Shown in pieces: positions 1-8,196 of a DNA stretch of 64,000 nt. Position numbers and translations under genes: made by a program. This DNA comes from Candidatus Nitrotoga arctica (GTDB taxonomy: Bacteria; Pseudomonadota; Gammaproteobacteria; Burkholderiales; Gallionellaceae). Each line of letters begins with the position of its first letter. The stretch's first letter is position 1. Location of the stretch: positions 3,100,001 to 3,164,000 of the forward strand of contig NZ_OU912926.1 of the NCBI RefSeq assembly GCF_918378365.1, in the 5' to 3' direction. Under the pieces are notes generated by a model, which searched no databases, was not told the origin of the DNA, and saw only the letters and a list, made by a program, of their open reading frames with translations.

Positions 1-1038
1 TTGCCGTTGGGATACCCTCTTATTCATGCCGCTACGCAAGATGGTCTGGTAGGAAAAGAATGGGTGCAACCACTATATCGGGAAGAAGATGTCGAACATT
101 TCATTCATCTGGCGGATGAACACACTCAGGCACGAGCAAAACTTGAAGAGGAAATGCGGGAGCCGCTGGGCATAGAGTGTTTGTCGGTAGAGCAGATACA
201 GCAGGAGCAACTGGAAGCGGCAAAAAAAGCTGGACTTGCCCAAGAGTTCCGTGATGGGCCGGATAATCCCGAAATGGTGGTGATACCGGCGGGCAGCTAT
301 CGAATGGGCGAAGTATCTGATAAACATAAAGTCACCATTACTCGTTCTTTTGCCGTAGGCAAATATCCAGTTACGGTAGAGGAATGGAGAAGATACGTTG
401 ATGCGAAGAGTGTCGTCAGCAAAGAACCGATGAGCGTTTACTTTGGCGCACCAGGTGATGGCAGTGAAGTTAAGCCTTACGTCGAGCCGGAAGATCCTCC
501 TCATTGTCCCTCTGATAATGGATGGATCGGTGCCACCCTGCCGGTCACTAACGTCAGTTGGTTTGATGCTCAGGATTATGTGCGTTGGCTAACTGCCCAG
601 ACCGGCCAGACCTATCGCTTGCTGACTGAAGCGGAATGGGAATACGTCTGTCGTGCTGGCTCTGTGACTGAGTATTATTGGGGCGATGAAATAGGCGATA
701 ACAACTGCAACTGCCAAGACAGCGGGAGCAAATGGAGTTGTAAACGTGCTTCGCGAGTAGGCAATTTCGCGCCTAACGTTTTTGGTGTGTATGACATGTT
801 GGGAAATGTGTGGGAATGGGTGGAGGACCATTGGCATAATAATTACGAGGGGGCTCCAGCAGACGAGACAGCTTGGACGTATGGAGGTAACCAGCAGGGA
901 CGCGTAGTACGTGGTGGCTCTTGGGATTGTAGTCCGAAACTTGCGCGCCCTGCCAGCCGCGCCCGAGCCGTAACGTCAAGCCGATACGACGATTTTGGGT
1001 TCCGTATTGCCAGCACACTGGATGAACCGGCCGTTTAA
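1..1038 (+). CDS. FGE-sulfatase / C-type-lectin-fold protein, copy 1 (5' truncated by window)
   Basis: Only the 3' part is present. The first residues (LPLGYPLIHAATQDGL) align with residues about 50-65 of the two downstream copies, so the TTG at position 1 is an internal Leu codon, not a start. What remains is the end of a PEGA-like beta domain, a charged helical linker and an FGE-sulfatase (SUMF1/EgtB/PvdO) domain. The domain shows MVVIPAGSYRMGE, LLTEAEWEYVCRAG, DMLGNVWEW, RVVRGGSW and a terminal GFRIAS. This copy carries about 28 extra residues near residues 135-163 that copies 2 and 3 lack. The family fold is used for formylglycine generation, but also as a ligand-binding scaffold. Only one Cys (GGSWDC) lies in the region that holds the catalytic pair in true FGE, so enzymatic activity is doubtful. 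The function is unknown. Confidence 0.85.
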   Translation: MPLGYPLIHAATQDGLVGKEWVQPLYREEDVEHFIHLADEHTQARAKLEEEMREPLGIECLSVEQIQQEQLEAAKKAGLAQEFRDGPDNPEMVVIPAGSYRMGEVSDKHKVTITRSFAVGKYPVTVEEWRRYVDAKSVVSKEPMSVYFGAPGDGSEVKPYVEPEDPPHCPSDNGWIGATLPVTNVSWFDAQDYVRWLTAQTGQTYRLLTEAEWEYVCRAGSVTEYYWGDEIGDNNCNCQDSGSKWSCKRASRVGNFAPNVFGVYDMLGNVWEWVEDHWHNNYEGAPADETAWTYGGNQQGRVVRGGSWDCSPKLARPASRARAVTSSRYDDFGFRIASTLDEPAV

Positions 1039-1247
1039 CTGATTCCTTTCTGTTTTTGACCATTTCGATATTTAATCTCACTTAAGTGACGAACAATACT
1101 GATGCAATCTCAGTTTTAATCGTGGTGAGATAACGGGCCTTTCGCTTTTGTATCGTCCAACGGATTGCACTGCAAGCAAAGGCTGACTCGGTTTCGTCAT
1201 CAAAGTTAGTGGTATGCGGCGAGAGGTGATTGTGTGACTAACATTGC

Positions 1248-2336
1248 GTGACTAATATGGAAGAACAAAAACCACAGGAAACTGAGCGCAGTCGTGAAGC
1301 TATCTTGCTACTCAAGACCGACATGAACTGCCGCCTCATGGTGAATAACGATAACCATGGTGCACTGCAGAAAAATACTCCTCTCAGCATCGCGCTACCC
1401 TTGGGTAGTCATCTTATCAACGTCGTCACGCAAGATGGTCTGCTGGAAAAGGAATGGACGCAGGATTTAAATAACGAAGAACAGGTTGTCTACTTGATTC
1501 AACTGGCGGAAGAATATGCCCAGCTACAAACAAAACGTGAAAAAGAAGTGGGCAAGCCGCTGGGCATAGAATGTTGGTCGGTGGATCAGATACAACAGGA
1601 GCAAATGGCGGCGGCAACAGAAGTTGGACTTGCCAAAGTATTCCGTGATGGGCCGGATGCTCCCGAAATGGTGGTGATACCGGCAGGTAGCTATCGCAGG
1701 GGGGAGGCATTTAACAAATACAAAGTTACCATTACTCGCCCTTTTGCAATAGGTAAATATCCGGTTACGGTAGCGGAATGGAAGTGTTATGTCGAAAAGG
1801 GCGAAATATCCTATTCCCCCTCAAATAACGATTGGGAAGGCGATAACTTGCCGGTGACCAATGTTAGTTGGTTTGACGCACAAAACTACGCAAGCTGGCT
1901 ATCAACCCAGACGGGCAAGACCTATCGCTTATTGTCTGAAGCGGAATGGGAATACGCCTGCCGTGCTGGATCGGTGACCGAGTATTATTGGGGCGATGAA
2001 ATTGGCGATAACAACTGCAACTGTCAAGACAGTGGCAGTGAATGGAGTCGTAAACGTGCCTCACCAGTGGGTAGCTTTCCTCCCAACATTTTTGGGCTGC
2101 ATGACATGCTGGGGAACATATGGGAATGGCTAGAGGACATATGGCATGATAATTACGAAGGAGCTCCGACCGATGGGAAACCTTGGTCGTCTGGAGGTAA
2201 CCAACTGGGTCGCGTGATGCGCGGCGGTTCTTGGAGTAGCTTTCCGAGGTACGCGCGCTGCGCTCATCGTCATGGGAGTGTGCCGACAATAAGGAATTTT
2301 AATTTCGGCCTTCGTCTCGCCAGGACGTTGCCGTAA
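1248..2336 (+). CDS. PEGA-like plus FGE-sulfatase domain protein, copy 2
   Basis: 362 aa, with a GTG start at 1248 or ATG at 1257. There is no well-spaced ribosome site: the nearest GAGAGG (1221-1226) is about 21 bases from the GTG. No signal peptide is seen. Residues 20-90 form a PEGA-like beta domain (ILLLKTDMNCRLMVN). A Gln/Glu-rich helical linker follows, then the FGE-sulfatase domain from about residue 130 (MVVIPAGSYRRGEA, LLSEAEWEYACRAG, DMLGNIWEW, RVMRGGSW). It shares the NNCNCQDS motif with its neighbours. The catalytic Cys pair of genuine formylglycine-generating enzyme is not in place: GGSWSS has no Cys and one occurs later in ARCAHR. The C-terminal 35 residues differ strongly from copies 1 and 3 while the framework is conserved. 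Likely a ligand-binding or signalling protein; no function is assigned. Confidence 0.9.
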   Translation: MTNMEEQKPQETERSREAILLLKTDMNCRLMVNNDNHGALQKNTPLSIALPLGSHLINVVTQDGLLEKEWTQDLNNEEQVVYLIQLAEEYAQLQTKREKEVGKPLGIECWSVDQIQQEQMAAATEVGLAKVFRDGPDAPEMVVIPAGSYRRGEAFNKYKVTITRPFAIGKYPVTVAEWKCYVEKGEISYSPSNNDWEGDNLPVTNVSWFDAQNYASWLSTQTGKTYRLLSEAEWEYACRAGSVTEYYWGDEIGDNNCNCQDSGSEWSRKRASPVGSFPPNIFGLHDMLGNIWEWLEDIWHDNYEGAPTDGKPWSSGGNQLGRVMRGGSWSSFPRYARCAHRHGSVPTIRNFNFGLRLARTLP

Positions 2337-2497
2337 ACGGTAGCTATTCATTGAAGTGAATTTTCAAAAATCTAAATTTTCGAACATTTGCGTAGCCGGT
2401 TCTTGTAGGTTTTTCTCGCGTCTTGGATTTGGATAACTCTAAGTTTTTAGAGGCGCTCATGAACCTCTACTATTCCTCCTCAATTCTTTAACACTGG

Positions 2498-3640
2498 ATG
2501 GCCTTAATGAGTAACGAACAACACGAAGACCATATCAAAAATTCAGATTCCGGCGGCGAGTCTCCTGTTAAGACTGCCGCTGCTTTGTTGCTTGAATCTG
2601 ATATGGATTGCTATCTCACTGTAAATGGCGACGATCAGGGTGAACTAAATAAAAACACACCCCGACGCTTTTTTCTGTCTGCGGGTAACCACCTTATTAA
2701 TGCCGTCACGCCAGATGGCCTAGTGGAAAAGGAATGGGTGCAAGCATCTAATGATAAAGAGGTTGCCCATCTCATCTATCTGGCGGAGGAACATGCACAG
2801 GCCCAGGCAAAGCTTAGAGAACAGAAGGAAGCGCTGAAGGGACCGCTAGGCATAGAGGGCTCGTCGGTAGAACAAATTCAACTGGAACAAATGACGGCGG
2901 CAACCCAAGTTGGGATTCCAAAAATTTTCCGCGATGGGCCGGATACTCCCGAAATGGTGGTGATACCGGCAGGTAGTTATCGTATGGGGGAAGTATCTGA
3001 CAAACATAAGGTTACCATTGCTCACCCTTTTGCGGTAGGAAAATACACTATCACAGTGGCGGAATGGAAGCGTTTTGTCGTGTCCGGCGAGACTACCTAT
3101 TCCCCTGTAGATAACGGTTGGACAGGTGACAATCTGCCAGTGACCAATGTTAATTTTATTCATGCGCAAGCCTATGTGCGCTGGCTATCGACAAAGACGG
3201 GCAAGACCTATCGCTTGTTGTCAGAGGCTGAATGGGAATACGCGTGCCGCGCCGGATCGGTGACGGAATATTACTGGGGCGATGAGCTTGGCAAAAACAA
3301 CTGCAACTGCCAAGACAGCAAAAGTGAATGGAGTTGTAAGCGTGCCTCGCCAGTAGGTAGTTTTGCGCCTAACGCATTTGGCTTGCATGATATGCTAGGA
3401 AACGTCTGGGAATGGGTGGAGGATACATGGCATGATACATACAGTGGGGCTCCAACAGATGGCAAGGCTTGGTCGTCTTGCGGTGCAATAAGCACCCTTA
3501 GCAATCAGGAATGGCGAGTGCTGCGTGGTGGTTCATGGATCATTGATCCGAGGGACGCGCGCTCCGCCGTTCGCTTCATGAGCGATCAGTCGAGTCGTAA
3601 CTCTTACACAGGGTTTCGTATTGCCAGAACATTACCGTGA
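2498..3640 (+). CDS. PEGA-like plus FGE-sulfatase domain protein, copy 3
   Basis: 380 aa from ATG 2498 (an alternative ATG is at 2507); no strong ribosome site is visible. The domain order matches copy 2: a short acidic N-terminus, a PEGA-like domain (residues about 30-95, LLLESDMDCYLTVNGD), a helical linker (EHAQAQAKLREQKEALK) and an FGE-sulfatase domain from about residue 150. Conserved blocks are MVVIPAGSYRMGE, LLSEAEWEYACRAG, DMLGNVWEWVED, RVLRGGSW and GFRIARTLP. The region after GGSW (IIDPRDARSAVRF) has no Cys, so the catalytic pair of FGE is absent. About nine extra residues occur before the last conserved block (AISTLSNQEW). The three copies are separated by 209 and 161 bases and run in the same direction, so they look like a tandem gene family. 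Confidence 0.9.
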   Translation: MALMSNEQHEDHIKNSDSGGESPVKTAAALLLESDMDCYLTVNGDDQGELNKNTPRRFFLSAGNHLINAVTPDGLVEKEWVQASNDKEVAHLIYLAEEHAQAQAKLREQKEALKGPLGIEGSSVEQIQLEQMTAATQVGIPKIFRDGPDTPEMVVIPAGSYRMGEVSDKHKVTIAHPFAVGKYTITVAEWKRFVVSGETTYSPVDNGWTGDNLPVTNVNFIHAQAYVRWLSTKTGKTYRLLSEAEWEYACRAGSVTEYYWGDELGKNNCNCQDSKSEWSCKRASPVGSFAPNAFGLHDMLGNVWEWVEDTWHDTYSGAPTDGKAWSSCGAISTLSNQEWRVLRGGSWIIDPRDARSAVRFMSDQSSRNSYTGFRIARTLP

Positions 3641-4111
3641 GGTGGTAGCGTAGTTTATCGAAGACTGTTTTGGCTGGATGAGTCATTGACCTGACGTTCA
3701 AAGTGAGGCATCTGGGAAGAAGCTAGTAAAAACCAAACATTCATATTCAAAACAACGGCCTGCAACCTGGTCAGATGAAGCGATTACTGGCAGAAACAAC
3801 CCAGTAATCTGCGAAAGCAAAGACAGAAAATGCTGGAAATTTCCAGACAGTATAAAAAATATCACTGCAAATCAATTTCATAGTGGGAGCGACTTGAGAG
3901 ATAATAACGCCGCATTGCGCGGCGTTATATGTCGATATATGGGTTACCGACTTAACCGGTTTGACACCGGTGAAATACTCACTTCAAATTGTATTTATTG
4001 CAGTCTCGATAAGCGTCTCCCAAATGGTTTACGTTCTGATCTTACCCAGTCCTAATGTTTACTTTTATACACTCAACTGTATGCAAATACAAGCTGCTTT
4101 AAAGCTGAGTA
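3641..4111. other. Intergenic region after the tandem FGE-like array
   Basis: About 470 bases with no supported gene. It holds one strong hairpin (3904-3928) and an ACCGGT-containing inverted repeat near 3955-3970. I looked here for a template repeat matching the variable ends of the FGE-like genes and found none. Confidence 0.6.
3904..3928 (+). terminator. Perfect 10-bp hairpin, possible terminator of the FGE-like array
   Basis: Arms ATAACGCCGC (3904-3913) and GCGGCGTTAT (3919-3928) pair perfectly around the loop ATTGC. No T-run follows on either strand, so it may be a transcript-end or stability element rather than a canonical intrinsic terminator. Confidence 0.45.
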
Positions 4112-4294
4112 TTAAAATTCAACCATATCAAAATCTTCCTTACGCGCCCCGCATTCCGGGCAAATCCAGTTTATAGGCACATCTTCCCAACGCGTGCCGG
4201 GCAAGATGCCATCTTCTGGAGAGCCAGTGGCTTCATCGTACAGCCAGCCGCAAATAAGGCACATATAGGTTTTATATTCAGGGTTCGGGGTCAT
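4112..4294 (-). CDS. Rubredoxin
   Basis: 60 aa, the usual length for rubredoxin. The two iron-binding knuckles are visible: CLICGWLYD (residues 12-20) and [11 protein letters not shown] (residues 45-55), giving the four Cys ligands of a mononuclear FeS4 site. Family role: small cytoplasmic one-electron carrier. It is divergent from thiD with a short shared upstream region. The partner cannot be told from the context. Confidence 0.95.
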   Translation of the reverse strand: MTPNPEYKTYMCLICGWLYDEATGSPEDGILPGTRWEDVPINWICPECGARKEDFDMVEF

Positions 4295-4340
4295 GGTGAG
4301 TAATTTCAGTTAAAATTGCATTTTTATTTTGTATTTTACA

Positions 4341-5192
4341 ATGACACTTACTGCCATGTCTGACATCCCGCCTATTGTTCTTACTTTTGGTGCAACAGAT
4401 CCCAGCGGGGGAGCAGGTTTGCAGGCCGATATTCTGACTATTGCCAGCATGGGCTGTCATCCCTTGTCCGTTGTGACAGCAGTCACGGTACAGGACACGG
4501 GTGGAGTAGATGACATCTTTCCAATTGATGCTGAGTGGGTATCTGACCAGGCACGCGCAGTGCTGGAAGACATGCCCGTGGCGGCATTCAAAATCGGTCT
4601 GCTGGGCAGCGTAGAGAACATTGCGGCAATTGCTGAAGTGATCTCAGATTATCCCGATATTCCATTGGTATTTGACCCGGTGCTGGCATCCGGCCGCGGC
4701 GATGAACTGGCCGATGAGGACATGTTGGACGCACTGCGTGAATTGTTATTGCCGCAGACCACTATCTTGACACCGAATAGCATAGAGGCACGCCGCCTCA
4801 TTCAAGATGAGGATAATGACGAAGATAACCCCGACCTGGCCGAGTGTGCCAAGCGCATCGTGCAGCTCGGTTGTGAATATGTGCTTGTGACTGGCACACA
4901 CGAGCATACGCCCAAAGTAATTAACACTCTTTACGGCGAGAACGGTCTAGTACGTAGCGATAGCTGGGCGCGTCTGTCAGGCATTTATCATGGCTCCGGC
5001 TGCACCCTGGCCTCGGCCATTGCCTCTTTGCTGGCCAACGGACTGTCGATGAATGAAGCGGTGAAAGAGGCTCAGGAGTTCACTTGGCAGGCATTGCAAT
5101 ATGCCTTCCGCCCCGGCATGGGACAGCACATTCCAGATCGTTTATTTTGGGCCCGTGATGACGAAGAGGATGAATCCAGCGTACGTCATTAA
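4341..5192 (+). CDS. thiD: Hydroxymethylpyrimidine / phosphomethylpyrimidine kinase
   Basis: 283 aa from ATG 4341; ATG 4356 (MSDIPPIVLTFG) is an equally plausible start and no ribosome site decides between them. The ribokinase-fold signatures are present: GATDPSGGAGLQAD near the N-terminus, FDPVLASGRG mid-protein, LTPNSIEA, and the GSGCTLASAIA anion-hole motif. The enzyme phosphorylates HMP and HMP-phosphate to give the pyrimidine half of thiamine. Its 3' end overlaps the start of thiE, so the two are translated from one transcript. An acidic low-complexity stretch (DEDNDEDNPD) sits after LTPNSIEA. The thiazole half must be encoded elsewhere. No TPP riboswitch was recognised upstream. Confidence 0.95.
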   Translation: MTLTAMSDIPPIVLTFGATDPSGGAGLQADILTIASMGCHPLSVVTAVTVQDTGGVDDIFPIDAEWVSDQARAVLEDMPVAAFKIGLLGSVENIAAIAEVISDYPDIPLVFDPVLASGRGDELADEDMLDALRELLLPQTTILTPNSIEARRLIQDEDNDEDNPDLAECAKRIVQLGCEYVLVTGTHEHTPKVINTLYGENGLVRSDSWARLSGIYHGSGCTLASAIASLLANGLSMNEAVKEAQEFTWQALQYAFRPGMGQHIPDRLFWARDDEEDESSVRH

Positions 5193-5823
5193 AGGCGTTT
5201 ACGCCATTACGCCCGACTGCGCTGACACTACAGATTTGCTGCATCGCGTGCGACTGGCACTGGCAGGCGAAGTACGGGTTCTGCAGTATCGCAATAAATC
5301 AGCGAATACTGCGCAGCGACTTGAGCAGGCTCACGCCTTACGCAAACTGACGCGTGAATTTACCATACCGTTTATTGTAAATGACGATGCACAACTGGCA
5401 GCGCAGGTAGATGCAGACGGCGTGCATTTAGGTATAGCGGATGGGAGCGTTGATACGGCGCGTGCCACACTGGGCATACATAAAATCATCGGCGTTTCTT
5501 GCTATAACCGTCTATCACTGGCTCAAAATGCAGTTCATGCAGGTGCGGATTACGTGGCATTCGGAGCATTTTTTCCTTCAACCATAAAGCCCAACGCTGA
5601 AGTGGCAGATATTGAGCTATTGCAGCAGGCGCGCGCCGAACTTCCCATACCACTGGTAGCAATAGGCGGCATCACACTGAACAATGCCGCATCGTTAGTA
5701 CATGCCGGTGCAGATGCGCTGGCGGTGATTTCGGCTTTATTTGCCGCGGAAGACATTACGGTGACAGCAAAAAAATTGTCCACGTTATTTAATTCAAGTC
5801 GATTCGAAGATAATAGAAATTAG
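5170..5823 (+). CDS. thiE: Thiamine-phosphate synthase
   Basis: 217 aa from ATG 5170, overlapping thiD by 23 bases; ATG 5158 is possible. The reading frame is open further upstream, but homology begins at about KGVYAITPD. TIM-barrel motifs of the family follow in order: VLQYRNKS, FIVNDDAQLA, ADGVHLG, IGVSCYN, DYVAFGAFFPS and PLVAIGGI. It joins HMP diphosphate with thiazole phosphate to make thiamine phosphate. An AGAGG sits immediately before ATG 5170, too close to be ideal, so coupling to thiD translation is likely. Confidence 0.94.
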   Translation: MNPAYVIKGVYAITPDCADTTDLLHRVRLALAGEVRVLQYRNKSANTAQRLEQAHALRKLTREFTIPFIVNDDAQLAAQVDADGVHLGIADGSVDTARATLGIHKIIGVSCYNRLSLAQNAVHAGADYVAFGAFFPSTIKPNAEVADIELLQQARAELPIPLVAIGGITLNNAASLVHAGADALAVISALFAAEDITVTAKKLSTLFNSSRFEDNRN

Positions 5824-5865
5824 AAACATCTAGTCATCCATCAAAGACTTCCAGAGGTGTTCTTA

Positions 5866-5889
5866 GCTCAGTACATTGCTCAGTACATT
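5866..5889. repeat. Perfect 12-bp tandem repeat (2 copies)
   Basis: GCTCAGTACATT occurs twice without a gap (5866-5877 and 5878-5889), between the convergent ends of thiE and hemY. Probably a small slippage duplication. Confidence 0.8.
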
Positions 5890-5926
5890 TGATTCTTAGA
5901 TTCGGTTTCATTCAGGTTATGCTTAC

Positions 5927-7105
5927 TTATTTACCCTGCGCCAACGCCATTGCTTTCTGAAAATACTTAAATGCCTCGTCCGGTTGGTGCAATTTTTCAG
6001 ACAAATGACCAAGCGTAGTATACGCAACGCTGCTGGGTACAATGCTGTTGCTGGCATCCAGATAGTTTTGAGCTTTACTCCATAGCCCTTGATGCAAACA
6101 CAGCTTCCCCAGCACCAGCAATAATCCGGCATCGTCCGGATGCTGCTTGAGCCAATGCTCTGCCTGTTCAATATGGCTTCCTGCTTCGCCCGTCAGGCAT
6201 TCCCCATAGAGCATTACCAAATCGCTATCCCATGCCGCGTTCAGTCTGTCAGTGATAATCTGCCTTGCGTTACGACAATCCCCTTGATGGATGAAAGCAC
6301 GCGCCGCCGCTGCTACAACTTTAGGGCGCCTTTTGAACTCGCCAGGGGTGCTTTTCCAAATGGCCAGCAACGCGGGAGCATCCAGCGTGTGTGCGCGGAT
6401 TTTTTCCAGCCAAGCTTGCTGGCGTATCTGCGCAACAGCGACGCTGTCCATTGCACTGCGCTTTTCCAATTGATCTACAACATCCAGTATTGCGTCCCAA
6501 TTTCGCGCCTGTTGCTGTGCCCTAAGCTCAAGATGAAGCGCGCCAACATGTCCTTTTACTCCGCTCTCGCGCAACTCTTTCAGCGATTGAAGCGCGGCTT
6601 GAGGCTGATGTTGATCGAGATTAAATTTGGCTTGCGCCATCCAGCGCATGGTGGATACACCTGCCGACTCATTATCGGCTGAAGCCAGGTAAGCATCTCG
6701 CCTCTCGAATTCACGTAGCTCATGCGCTGCACGTGCCGCAATGACAGGGTTGAGGCCGGAACTTTCACCTAATTCCATCGCGCGTACCGCAGCCTTTTCC
6801 GCCACCGCAAAGCGCCCTTCGAAGAACGCGTCAAGCGCTTCCATCATGGCTGACCGACCTTTCCTGTGAGCACGTTCAATGCGGAACTGGCGCACGTAAG
6901 CGGGAAGGCGAACGGCGGACAGCGCCAAGCGTACGGTAAAATATCCCAGCACAAACAGGGCTAACATCATCAGTACAAACAAGGTGAGCGACACCTCAAT
7001 ACGATAGGGCGGATACACTAGCAACACGTAGCCGGGATTGTGTGCCGCCAACTTCAGCGCCACGGCCAGCGAGAATAATCCCAATAGCCACACCAGGAAT
7101 TTCAT
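5927..7105 (-). CDS. hemY: HemY-type TPR membrane protein
   Basis: 392 aa. Two N-terminal membrane segments (about residues 1-20 and 40-62, IEVSLTLFVLMMLALFVLGYF) form the HemY_N region. A long helical TPR-type domain follows to the C-terminus, ending with a recognisable repeat (AYTTLGHLSEKLHQPDEAFKYF). This is the proteobacterial HemY linked to the uroporphyrinogen genes, not the oxygen-dependent protoporphyrinogen oxidase of Bacillus that shares the name. It is the last gene of hemC-hemD-hemX-hemY and overlaps hemX by four bases (ATGA). A role as a membrane scaffold for tetrapyrrole synthesis is proposed for the family but not shown by the sequence. Confidence 0.92.
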   Translation of the reverse strand: MKFLVWLLGLFSLAVALKLAAHNPGYVLLVYPPYRIEVSLTLFVLMMLALFVLGYFTVRLALSAVRLPAYVRQFRIERAHRKGRSAMMEALDAFFEGRFAVAEKAAVRAMELGESSGLNPVIAARAAHELREFERRDAYLASADNESAGVSTMRWMAQAKFNLDQHQPQAALQSLKELRESGVKGHVGALHLELRAQQQARNWDAILDVVDQLEKRSAMDSVAVAQIRQQAWLEKIRAHTLDAPALLAIWKSTPGEFKRRPKVVAAAARAFIHQGDCRNARQIITDRLNAAWDSDLVMLYGECLTGEAGSHIEQAEHWLKQHPDDAGLLLVLGKLCLHQGLWSKAQNYLDASNSIVPSSVAYTTLGHLSEKLHQPDEAFKYFQKAMALAQGK

Positions 7106-8196
7106 CGCAACCCCTTGCCCAGCGAGGAACGATAGTTACGCGCCGCTTCCAGACTCGCACTAACATCCGGCATTTCAATGTTTATGCTGGACTCCCGCAG
7201 CTTCTGCAAGGTCGTTACAGCCCGCGCCCCACTGGTGGATTTGGCATCAAAATAACGCACTATCCATTCCTGCGCCAACTGCAGATCATGTCTAAAGCTC
7301 TTTTGGTCGCGCGACAACAAGCCAAGACGTGCTGACAATAGGCGTAACTTCAGGTTTTCGCGCAAAAAGAACGTTTGTGTAGGCGACAATAGTGGCAACT
7401 CACGCTTTTGCATATTTTCGATGCGAACCAAGCGCTTCATGTCTTCCCAGATTTCGCGCATTAGCCTTTGCCATGCGCCCTCCTCACGTACCGGCGTGGT
7501 CATAATGACATTTTTTTCCTGTGGCACATGAGCAATGTCCTGTACCAGCGGCAAGGTGTCTACTTCGGCGATAAGATTATCGAGGCGGAAATTGATACCC
7601 GGCACATCTACATCTGGCAATGTACGCAACTTGTCGATGTCGCGACTGATAGCCTTACGTAATCCATTTAAGGCGGCGCGATCCATGCGCTTAAGGCGAT
7701 CATCGGCCTGCTGCATGGCAATTAACGCCGCTTTCACATTGGCAGAAAGTTGCAATTGCTGTCCGGCAATCAACAGCATCTGCTCCACTTCAGCCAGCAC
7801 TGTCTCGTCGCGGCTGCCGGACAAATCCTGATACAGCGACTCCAGCGCGGCACGCTGATTTTGTGCTTCGGCAGAATGGGCTTCCAGCACGCCCACTTTG
7901 ACAGACAGCTCGCGCATGGACTCCTTCACTTGCGTCATCAACACTTGGTTGGCCTTGTTGTTACCATCCATTTCAGCCAAACGACGCGCCAACTCCTGCT
8001 GCATATTATTAATCTGGAGGTGAGTGTCAAACCACTGCCATAAAAATACTACCAGTACCACAGCCAGTACCATTTTCATAATACTCATGCGGGAAATGAT
8101 ATTTTCCACTGAGTTATGAGACGAAGCGGCAGGCGCACCCACAGTCTCCGGCATGGCAGAATTAATTTGTTCGGCGGGCGGCGCTTGCTTGGTCAT
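7102..8196 (-). CDS. hemX: HemX-type membrane protein
   Basis: 364 aa. A cytoplasmic Pro/Ala-rich N-terminus leads into one membrane helix (about residues 37-57, MSIMKMVLAVVLVVFLWQWF), then a long coiled coil (MQQELARRLAEMDGNNK) and a HemX domain. The domain was once annotated as uroporphyrinogen-III C-methyltransferase, but it lacks the SAM-binding motifs of SUMT enzymes. Four-base overlaps with hemD upstream and hemY downstream imply tight translational coupling. It is probably a non-enzymatic partner of the early haem pathway at the membrane. Confidence 0.92.
   Translation of the reverse strand: MTKQAPPAEQINSAMPETVGAPAASSHNSVENIISRMSIMKMVLAVVLVVFLWQWFDTHLQINNMQQELARRLAEMDGNNKANQVLMTQVKESMRELSVKVGVLEAHSAEAQNQRAALESLYQDLSGSRDETVLAEVEQMLLIAGQQLQLSANVKAALIAMQQADDRLKRMDRAALNGLRKAISRDIDKLRTLPDVDVPGINFRLDNLIAEVDTLPLVQDIAHVPQEKNVIMTTPVREEGAWQRLMREIWEDMKRLVRIENMQKRELPLLSPTQTFFLRENLKLRLLSARLGLLSRDQKSFRHDLQLAQEWIVRYFDAKSTSGARAVTTLQKLRESSINIEMPDVSASLEAARNYRSSLGKGLR

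Noticed and set aside
3641..4111. Search for a DGR template repeat or reverse transcriptase next to the FGE-like array
   Set aside because: No A-rich copy of the variable regions and no reverse-transcriptase motif was found in this region or elsewhere in the window.
3961..4176. 71-codon open frame overlapping the rubredoxin gene
   Set aside because: It has no ribosome site or family resemblance and runs antisense into the well-supported rubredoxin gene.
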